A DNA stretch of 64,000 nucleotides. It comes from Aplidium turbinatum (taxonomy: Eukaryota; Chordata; Ascidiacea; Aplousobranchia; Polyclinidae). Below, piece after piece: positions 49,101-59,300 of the stretch. Position 1 is the first letter of the stretch, and each line of letters begins with the position of its first letter. The notes below the pieces were generated by a model. That model was not told the DNA's origin, made no database searches, and saw only the letters and a program-made list of their open reading frames with translations. The stretch spans positions 17,625,197 to 17,689,196 of the forward strand of contig OU964929.1 of NCBI GenBank assembly GCA_918807975.1, written 5' to 3'. The translations under genes and the position numbers were made by a program.

Positions 49101-49514
49101 CCACCAGATGGAGCTAGTAGTATTTTGGGACTTGGTATTAATTTAGTTGGTTAGATCTATGCTTGTGCTTTTTAACGATAGCAAATCTGTTAAAATTGAG
49201 CAAGAAATGAATAAATGGGAGACAATTAATTATCGTGATCACGCAGGGCGTGAACTGGAAGACGATCGATTCGCCATTGAAATGCATTGGGCAAAAGCTT
49301 CGTTAGGGGGCTGTCTTCGAACAACGATTGCGCGCATATTGAATAAGATATAACAATGAAAGTTAGCACTTCAATAAACAGTAACATGTTCTTTTAATTA
49401 GATTTGATTTAGATTGTTTATCATTTAAAATGAAGTTTTGGTGATGGTTTGAATTTGGTCAAGTTTAGGTGGCCACCAGATGAAGCTAGTAGTATTTTGG
49501 GACTTGGTACTAAT
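43182..49514 (-). repeat. Right tandem array, about seventeen 372-bp units
   Basis: The marker TTAGTTGGTTAGATC recurs at 372-bp steps from about 43479 to 49517. Two neighbouring units are 414 bp long because a 42-bp segment (GATCACGCAGGGCGTGAACT and following) is doubled. Linkers alternate A and B, so the higher-order period is 744 bp, except for one A-A pair near 46797/47167. The array is the reverse complement of the left array. Confidence 0.9.
43846..46080. repeat. Six-unit block repeated at 47278-49512 (offset 3432 bp)
   Basis: Unit variants occur in the same order in both blocks, with one difference noticed (GGTTTGAATTT near 45645 against GGTTTAAATTT near 49077). The offset equals nine 372-bp units plus two 42-bp insertions, which indicates a recent duplication of nine units. 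Confidence 0.85.
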
Positions 49515-49720
49515 TTAGTTGGTTAGATCTATGCTTGTGCTTTCCAACAATAGCAAATTTGTTGAAATTGAACAAGAAATGAATGAATGGGAGACAATTT
49601 CCTTCTGGTGTATTTCGTTCCATTTCCACCCCGCACTTCCTCCTTCATAATAGTCCATTCCAATGTGTGACGTCATCATTTTGTCTGGTTGACCAACAGG
49701 GCGTCTTGTGGAAGAGCACC
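49515..49720 (-). repeat. Right terminal inverted repeat of the Merlin-like element
   Basis: Reverse complement of 39380-39585, ending GGGCGTCTTGTGGAAGAGCA plus CC, directly before the AAGTTTTA duplication. Confidence 0.9.
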
Positions 49721-49728
49721 AAGTTTTA

Positions 49729-50334
49729 TTACTTGTAATGCAGTTGATATTACATTTCGCTTTCAAACTTATGCTTCTGGTTTGATATTCTACAAAGTTG
49801 AATAAATTGAAAAACACCACTCATCTCTCTCCATAGAGCAATTAATGAACAATCCGCTTTTTAAATAAAGATACAGAAAGTTAGACCACTACAGTAATGG
49901 TTTACCTTTTGGCTCATTAAATTTAGCAGTGTATTTTAGGACTATCTCTATTTTGCAATATACAGCCTAGCACCTTGTGGATAGAACAATTTTTAGGCCA
50001 CAACATTTCCTTTACAAGTAGAAATTCCCAGTTGTTGTCTGGTTGTGTGAGTTACTTAAATCTTTTATTATTATGTTTACTGTGCAATTATATTATTTTA
50101 TGCTTAAAACCAATTTTATTTTGTCATTGCAATAGTAGCTTCCTAATTACTGTTCAGTATGAGAAAAGTTTTGTACTTAGAAGAGAGGTTTGTAAGAAGA
50201 GGATATATTGTAAATTGAAAGTTTGTTTAGGTCGTGTAAGCTGTTTTATTCTTATTGACGTTGCAATGATTTGATATGACACCACATTTTTCTGAAGTTT
50301 TTAATCAAAAAGAAAGTTTTCAATACAAGAAGCA
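49729..50334. other. Intergenic, probable promoter region of the GCC-repeat gene
   Basis: No element ends were found. A 99-codon open frame at 49975-50274 has no recognisable domain and odd composition, and is not called. The promoter of the gene starting at 50335 should be here, but no core motif stands out. Confidence 0.35.
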
Positions 50335-53300
50335 ATGCGTCAACTTTTTGGAGCAACTTCAAGAAATATCATTTTCTTTGTTTTCTTTTGCTCGTTCATT
50401 TCGTCAGGAAATTCACGTAAGTTTAATTGATCCTTAACAAAAATAAAGCTGCTGGCATAAATATTAACTTAATTGTTGAATAGTTTGAATCTTTGATCAT
50501 TAACAAAAATATTGAAACAAAATAAATTAACCTGACTTTGTTTCAATAGCAGAGCAGGAGCAGTCCTTGAAATGCACTGCCCAAGCTCACTTCACACCCT
50601 GAGAGTCAGTGATGTACGCTAGGGATTGTAGATCATAGGGATGCGAAACTTCATCCGCTTTTGGCTTATCCGCAACACTAGAAGGGTTATGTTTTTTTGT
50701 AATTTACAAAATATTTTAATTTTTATGGGTTATATAAGAAAAGTGAAGTTGGTTTTAAAGTAATTTAAGGTTTCTAGTTGAAAGCAAGTCAGCAGTAAAG
50801 CGTAAAAAAATTGGCAAATCGACAATTGACCCTTCTAATGTTGAAGGAACAACGGAGTTGCGCGTCCCGTAATGTACCGTCCCTATGTACGCGCATACAA
50901 AAAATATTGACGCCGTCAGCGTAAATGCAAACGTTCGAAAAATCATACGCCGTATGCGTCAACGTAACTTGTAAAAAAAGTTCTCGGCGTCAGCGTTAGC
51001 GCATACACTAGCGTAAACTAATTTTGTTTGCTAGGTGCCAAACATTCACACGCTATAAACCACTTGAAACAAACAAGTTTTATTTTGAATTTCCACAAAG
51101 AAACACAAGCATCTGAAAGTGTTCATCTGAAATTTTGCTGTGTTTTGGTTCCAATATGTCTTTGCTTATTGAAAACATTCTTTCAACTGCAGCGCTGCAA
51201 GGTATTGGCGTGTTGTAGTGAAAAAAATACATTAAAAAGTATGCGTTGACGCTATGCGCTAAAAAACCACGAAAACTTTACGGCGTAGCCTAAAGCGCAA
51301 ACTATCCAAAAAAATGTTGCCGCAAGCATTAGCGTAAACAAAAAGTCTACGCCGCAAGTATGCGGCATAGAATTTGCAGTGTATACGTACATCTCTGCTG
51401 AGAGTCCTACCAGTGTTGTTTGACATTTCTTCAACCTCTGAACTGAGCTAATGAGACAGACATAGAAATGTATTATTTTATTACAAATAGAAATTTTACC
51501 ACTTGTTATTAATTGTTAAAGTAACCTACTTAAGTTAAAATTTGTGTTTAATTCATGAGGTCTATTTTTGATGCTCTAGTTTCATGTTGTTTGGCTATAT
51601 TAATTTAAATTAGGGCCCAAACTTGTCTGCCAATACTGACAATTTTAAGGTCTATGTTTGCCATTGTCGATAGTGGTCTGTGAATAGCACGAATGAACAT
51701 TTTATTTTTTATACATTTTATTGACTGTGTTTATCAGTGGTAATAAGAAAGAGAAGAGTAAGAAGTAGGCATGAAATTTATGCATTAAGTTCTGCATCTT
51801 TTTTACAAAATTTGTTTTATATCAAAATGATCCGCTTTATGTATTATTATTTTTTTGTGTAGAAAACTGCAGCTGTTGTGCAAATTGCACTATCACCAGC
51901 AATCCATCACCATGTCTCATTTGTGATGGAGGATTTTTTCATAATTCAACTACTAATGCTTGTCAAGAGTGCCCGATTGGCTACTTGTAAGTTGCCAGGT
52001 TTTGTAGCTTTTTTTAATGGTCATTTTTCAAATTATACTGAATTCGTTTTTAAAGCAGTGAATTTATTTTTATGATTTCTGAGCTTAATTACTGTTTAAA
52101 AACCAAGGTTAGCATTATAAGATGTCTGTTATTTTGTCCTGTAACACCGCTTTAGCATTTCAAACCAATCCTCATTGAAAGCTAAGTCAATTATTCAAGT
52201 GCTACTGAAGTGCTGCAAAGGACTCTTCACTCAAATAAGAATTTTCTGAAGTAATCTTAGCTTAAAAATTCTTTATTACTTGCTGTCAATTGGCTGGTTT
52301 TCACTGTATGCCTAAATTGTTTTACTAATAAAAAACAACACTTCTATAGCTGTAGACTTATATAGTGCAGTTATTTTCTCTTGTAATGAACTGCACTGCA
52401 TTATAGTGGATCCATTCTACAATATAACCCTTGCTTGAACTTTTGTTGGAACTAGTGTTATGAAATATACTGTATCAAAAACAAATATTGTAGAATCTGC
52501 TTAATAACTCCAACCGTATTATATATATCTCAGATGTTTTGGGACGGAATATTGAATATTTTTAAGTATTAAATCCAACACTTATCAAATCGAAATTTGC
52601 TTGAGATCTGGGTGAATTTATTAACCGGATTCTACTGTACTATATTTTAAAAGAGCTATTCTGTGTACACTTAATTCGCTGTGTAATAGGCTATCAGTTA
52701 TGTTGTTTTTGTTCATTACTTTTGCATTGATTGATATGGTTTTTATTGACATATGAACATTACAGTTAATGTACTAATTTATAATACTTTTGTTATCTGC
52801 TATTCCTTATTTTGGGGCTACATGAAATTAGTAATAAAGTAGGCACTGATGCTTTTCAACTGGTTATTGTATTGACCAAACAACTTACCTAGCCTACTGC
52901 AAGCAATTTGACTGCATAAAAAATTGTTTGTTATCAATTTATTTGCTGATACTGTCTTGACTTTTTATTGACTGTCATCAACTCTTGTTCAAAAAAATTT
53001 ATGTCCAAGTTGCTAGTTGATGGCTTGAAGCTTTTTTTAAATTTTAAGCTGCCCTACTGCAAGTAATGATGCCATCTTGTGTGGCCAAGGCTACTACAGC
53101 GATGTAACTGGACTGCAAACTTGCCTCCTCTGTCCTGCTGGGTTTCAATGCAGAAATGGAGAAGATGAGTAAGTGCGATTGTTTTAGTTAACAAAAATAA
53201 AATGACCATCCATCCATTATGTTCAGTATTTTTAGTAGTAGACTACAACAAAAAACAATACATATTCCAAATATAGCATAGGTCTAGAAAAAGAAAGAAA

Positions 53301-56300
53301 CCACAAAATATGAACGTCATGATGTGCTTGAGAAACAGGATAATCAGTTTAATATTTAGCACAGTTGCAACACCTTTTTAGATATTTAGTGTATTTTTAA
53401 ATTCTTAGTAAACTTAATTTTTAAATTAGTTGAAGATTCTATCCCCTAAGATGTATTTCCTTACAGACATTGTCAATAGGGATTGCATTGACAAACACCT
53501 ATTTTTTTTTACAGTGGTAGTATCGGCTCCTCCCCCCTAGAATGTGAACAGGGTTACTTCTCTCACAAAGGCGATGGTGTGTGTCGCCCTTGCTTTCAAG
53601 GATATTATAGTAACTACAAAGGAGCGATTAACTGTACTCGTTGTCCTAAAGGCCACCAGTGTCAGGTTAGTTTCTTATTTTGCACATGTGTTTTTGTAAA
53701 CATTTTGTCAGGTTAAATTTTTTTATTTTACAGTCTTTTTTTGTGAACCCCTGTGTGGTGTCATTTAGTTTTATTTTCAGCTTCTTGTTTCAGTTGTGAA
53801 ATCGTTGCCTAACAACTTTCTACTTTTTGTATCATATAAAGGTTGTTTTGCTTATTTTAACATTGATTTTCGTGTAGAATACCTCAGCTTCACCATCTCC
53901 TTGTCCACCTGGTACGTTTTCGTTTGGAGGAACTACATCATGCTATCCCTGCCCATCCGGATACTATGTCAACATCACATCATCACACGAGTGCCTGCCT
54001 TGTCAATCAGGATACAGCTGTCCGGATGCATCTTCTGATCCCGCAATTTGTCCTCCAGGGACCTATGCACCAGAAAAGGCGACGGAATGCACTTCCTGTG
54101 AAGATGGTTATTTTAACAACAATACCGGTCAATTAAACTGCCTACCATGTCCCGGTGGCCATTCGTGTAAGAATAAATCAGCTGAACCCGTAGTTTGTGA
54201 AGCAGGTTTTTATGCGCTCAGTTTATCTGTGGAATGCTCAAAGTGTTTTCCAGGTTACTACAATCCAGACAACGGTTCCGAGTTTTGCTTAGAATGTCCT
54301 GCTGGATATCATTGTGGAAATTCGAGTATACTGCCCCTACCCTGTGAACCCGGCACCTACTCTACTGGGCTTTCTACAAATTGCATGACTTGTCCTTTAG
54401 GATATTACACAAACAATTCTATGGCTATTACTTGTATCCCCTGCCCACCTGGACACAAATGCTCTAAAACATCACAGGTACCAGGTCCTTGTCCTGAAGG
54501 CAGTTACTCTAGAGGAAAAAGCGCTGTTTGTTATAATTGCTCCATGGGTTCCTATGCTGATGCAACTGAACAGACAGAATGCACTGCGTGCCCAGGTGGA
54601 CACAGATGTTCAAATCCTGCTTCATCGCCAGTGGAATGTGAAGCAGGAAGTTACTCTTTGGATGGGCAAACAACATGCTTAGATTGCCCAGTCGGTTACT
54701 ACTCTGTTTCTTCTAAATCTATTTCTTGTAATGAGTGCCCAGCGGGCCACAAATGTGAGGCCCGGAATCAGGAACCACAACCATGTAAAAACGGGACCTT
54801 TTCTCCTTCAAGGTCCGTTTTCTGTGATCCTTGTCCATCTGGATATTATTCATCTTCAGCTTCCATTGAATGCTTGGTGTGTCCGAGCGGATTTTCTTGT
54901 CAAAATTCCAGTCTTGCCCCATTGCCCTGTCCGTTGGGAACATTCAGCACAGGGAATTTCAAAGAATGTTTGAGTTGTCCAATGGGCTTCTACGCAGATG
55001 AAGAAGGGTTGTCAGAATGTAAGGTAACTTTATTATTCTCAATAATCATCGCAGTAAGTATACAACAGCCAAGCCTTGTTAATTCGACCTATTGAATTTC
55101 TTCAAGTAATATCGCTTTATCAACGTTGTCCGGTGTAAGAAGAGAAAACCTTTGAAATACTTTGAAGGAAGTTGGTTTGTCCAGGTTTTCGTATGACGGG
55201 CGATCCGGTTTGTTGAGATTCCGGTTAACAAGGTTTTGTTGTAGTCATAACATCAGTTGTTAGAGTAGTACAATTGCAAACACGCAGCTTGTCTGTGTTT
55301 GTATCTTGCATGCTGTGTTTATCTGAGAAAACGTTTTTGTTTCACTACAAAATGAATAACAGATAAACATTTTAGAAATACAGTATTCTGGAAACGTTTT
55401 TATGTTTTTTGTTTCCAACTAATTGTTTAACGTACTGTTATGTAAATGTACCATCAGTGAAGCTGCAAAAAGCACACTTTTACTCTGCAATACGTGTCTT
55501 ATAGCCTTTGACATAGATTTCCCTGTTGCTTGCATCTATATTGCGAATGCATGGCTCTGTAACTATGACATGTGCTTTAAACATCGGGTTTTGCAGGCAT
55601 GCCAAGCAGGTTTTCAATGTAGCAACGCTACTATTGCTGTTATATGTCCTGCTGGGTCTGTGAGGTGGGTAGTAGCTGGTAACGGTATTTTTTTAAATGT
55701 TTTTACATTTACCTAACGTCATAGATTGTTGAATTGATTTGAAATAACTACTTTTCTGTTGCTAACTCATTATTTTGTGGATCTGTTTGAACATTTATAG
55801 TTATCAATTTCAGGAATAGATTATTTTATTTTTTTGATTTTTTTTTTATTGTCTTCTTTTCTCGTTTGACTTGTAGTAGCTTAGATTGGCAATGCCTCAT
55901 CGTGCAGCCATGATACGGTAGTTGGGTCCAGTTTTCGAATACCAATGATTCCACTTGAGGGCCGTAAGATGGGGCATTAGTGGAGTATGTGTTGCATTGT
56001 TTGTTCTACCGCTCCGCAGACACATATCGGCGTATTATGCAACCCCCACTTAGGGTAAATAGATTAGCTCCAGTGTTTTTTTCATTGTCGAAACTACGTA
56101 ATACGTTTAGCAAAAAAATCTCAGCAATACTTGACTGTGATTTTATGTTGCTCACACGTAAAGGAGTAACCCTAGCCGTGGACGTCGCTATAATAGCATC
56201 TGGACTGGAAGCCAAACGCTACCGTCCAAGATGAGGCTTAGAAAGGATTGCCATACTGGCGGTTTTAACGCCAAATCAGAAATTTTGCGTTAAAACCGCC

Positions 56301-59300
56301 AATATGGCAATCCTCTTCAGACTTCATTTTGGACGGCAGCGTTTGGCTTCCAGTCCAGATGCTATTATAGCGATGTCCACGCCCTAGCCTATTCCAGATT
56401 GTTTTTATTTAGTGTTTTAGCATTGTCTGTATGCAGGGCTTAGTTTGTTTGGTGTTAATTTGATATGTTTCCTAGCAGTATGTAAAGAATGCATGGCCAT
56501 TAAATGCGCTTGCGTCATGTCCATTGAAAACTAAACTAACTAATCCCGGTATGAAAATGTTTATGCGTTATATTTACATTTTCTGATGTCCGATTAGTGC
56601 GGCAAGTTTGTTTTTTTTTAATTTGGCAACTTTCTATACATTTAAAACTTCAGCTAGCGAAGTCTATAACTGAAATACCGATAAATACCGATGATCTCGC
56701 ATCATGAACTGATGAAGTGAATTTTTATTGCGTTTCTCGCCGTCCCAGATTTAACGAAGAGTTTCAGAAGTATTGTTTTGTAAAAATGTGGGTGGTATTT
56801 GAAAGTATGATCAAATAAGACGCGAATGAAAATTTTGGAAAACCGTTTGTTTTCCCTTTCAGTGTGTTGCTATGTGCTGCAACGACAAGTCAGCTTTGTC
56901 TGTTTTCGGTCACTGCATTATTTTGCTAAAAACTTACACCGCTTAATAAGATCTTCATTATTTGGTCAAGATTTAGAACTGGCAAGTAAAGTCGTAAGTT
57001 AAAAATCAAACTTAAATTGACACATAAGCGTGTTATATTACTGTTATGACTGCGATCATCCTTATGTAATCTTTTGTGTTGTAAAGTGTTCATCAAGCAC
57101 ATTCACACCTTTCGCTTTGTAATGAAGTGCTGTAATTGATTGAGCCTTTGTTTATATCTTGGTTTCAATGGTGTCGAATTTTTCCAGCCGACCTCATTCG
57201 ACGGAATGCACTCCATGCGTCCCCGGCCATACCTACAGCTCATCGCCCGGTCTGTCCAATTGTAAAACATGTCCTAACGGGTACGTCTGCACTGACCCGG
57301 CCCAAGAACCATCTAGCCAGGTAGTTCCAATTGCAAAGAGTTGCACATATGTAACCTATTGTCAATCACTTCACTAAAACTGCTTATTTGTTCTATAAAA
57401 AATGCAAGTTACAAAATCTCAATTTAAAATCGCAAGTTTGAGCCAAAGTCTGACCGACTGTTGTTGCACGACCAATGCTGAACTAAATGGGCGCGGGTGG
57501 GTGATTTAAATAGGTTTCGCTTTTTTTATATGCTACCGAGTAATTTACAAAAGTTTGGAAAAAAACGTTTATCGACATTGTTGAACAGTTTATTAAAATT
57601 TTAACACGTTTTTGTTTTAGGTCTGTTTAGCAGGCTGGTACACTACTGGGGAGAGTGATTGTAGTCAATGTCCTCCTGGTACATTTTCAAATCAAACTGG
57701 ATCCGACACATGTGGCTTATGCGCAGCAGGTTTTTATTGTCCAGGTAAACAGAAAATACGTATTTTCAAAGTGATTTTTATGTTCGAGTCGATTGTAAGT
57801 TAGGTACCACCATGATTGTGTTACTTTTTCATGGTGAGAGTTGGATACAATGCGCCATTATTTACAGGATGAGGCTTAGGCTAGCAGCTTTTTTAAAAAT
57901 CGTTTGTGAGGATGATTGAGCATACAAATGTACAGAAAACAAAACAATGGTAGGCCGGAAATCGTTTTTGCAAAGGAAACCTTTCGTAAACATTTGCTAG
58001 CGGGGTAAAAATCATAAGCTTGGCTTTGTTCTAGGTTGCACTCGATGTCAACATTTACGTGGCTGTGGATTACAAAAATTTCTCATTACTTAGGCTACAA
58101 TAGTTCTTCATGATTTTGTTTGATCAATAAGTTACTAGCCTTCGTGAAATGAATTTGATTAGACATAGAGACAAGGAATGAACAGTGCACGAAGTATGTT
58201 TAAACGTGGACAGAAAGATCGGTTGCTTTGCTTTCCTGTTTGCTTGTTTTGATTCTTCAACTATTTTAAACTTAAAAACAAATAATTAATTATATTCGTA
58301 CATGTTTGTGTGGTGGAATTTTGTTAACAAAAACTTTTTTTCACTTTATTTTTTCAACTTATTTACAATTCTTGCAGAATATTCAATTTAAAGCTGACAA
58401 TTTATTTTTGAAAGAGTTATTTTAGGCATTTGGAAGAAAAAAATAACAAACTAATTGTCTTTACAGATTTTGGAAGCAGTACTGGGAGCTTCCTTGAATG
58501 CTTCCCCGGCACCTTCAGCATAGCAGGATCAAGGAATTGCACACAATGCGCTCTTGGTTATTTTCAAAACGAAAGTGGGAAAGGCTTTTGTAACATTTGC
58601 CCATCGGGTAATTTTTTTCTATTTGAATAAGATACTGAAGAATCCGCTTTTACGGTGGCGAATGCTTTATCAATAAATTGTACAAATTTTCGGTCCTGAC
58701 CGATTTTGTTTACTGATGTGATCAACATATCTAGTCAGCAACAATATGATCCGAACTAATTTTCCGTTCTGAGTGAGTGATGCTGTTGCAGTAAAGTGTC
58801 TTTTGTATGACCAAGATAACCAAAGCTCCATCTGTTCAATTCTTTCTTCCTTCTTATGGCGATTGCACTTAGCACACTCCACTTTGCCAAACAGGTTACC
58901 GTTGTCCTGAGCCATCAGCTTTGCCATCTCAATGCGAAAAAGGTAGTTACTCAGGAGAAGGCGCCAGTTCTTGTACATCCTGCCAGGCTGGCTACTATCA
59001 GGTAGGTCTGCTTACAACAACACATTACGTGTTGTGCGTTGGTTGTGACTGTATTTCAATAAAACGTTGTACAACGCACTTCAATGTGATACAAAACACA
59101 AAGCTATTTGTTTTCACAGTTTTAAGCCAAACAGCGTCTTGTGTCATCTTAGCCTAACGATTTCTCAATTTTTTTTTTACTAAAGTGTTAAAATATACAA
59201 AACTGTAACGTTCTCTCCAGGCAAATGAGGGACAAACGAACTGCACGATTTGCCCCGCCGGATACGAATGTCCCGCTTTAGGCACCGTCGACCCTATAAT

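Larger units (their letters stand above)
39380..49720 (-). mobile_element. Merlin-superfamily DNA transposon with giant tandem-repeat inverted arms (10,341 bp)
   Basis: AAGTTTTA is duplicated exactly at 39372-39379 and 49721-49728. The terminal inverted repeats begin GGTGCTCTTCCACAAGACGC and stay near-identical for about 205 bp. Inside them the left arm (to about 41380) carries about five, and the right arm (from about 43182) about seventeen, copies of a 372-bp unit in opposite orientation. The 1.8-kb core holds a transposase exon of the IS1016/ISXO2 type on the minus strand. An 8-bp duplication and a GG start are typical of Merlin. Upstream transposase exons are not visible, so this copy is probably not autonomous. 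Very high arm similarity suggests young age or ongoing homogenisation. Confidence 0.9.

Noticed and set aside
39380-49720. Open frames of about 68-72 codons repeated in every 372-bp unit on both strands
   Set aside because: The period is a multiple of three, so any chance open frame recurs in each unit. The peptides match no family and both strands are open equally, so they are not called as genes.
39380-49720. Reading the paired arrays as LTRs
   Set aside because: The arms are inverted, not direct, there is no reverse transcriptase, and the 8-bp duplication plus DDE transposase exon fit a DNA transposon.
49975-50274. 99-codon open frame upstream of the GCC-repeat gene
   Set aside because: Cys- and Leu-rich without domain pattern, no splice partner and no match to the downstream modules.
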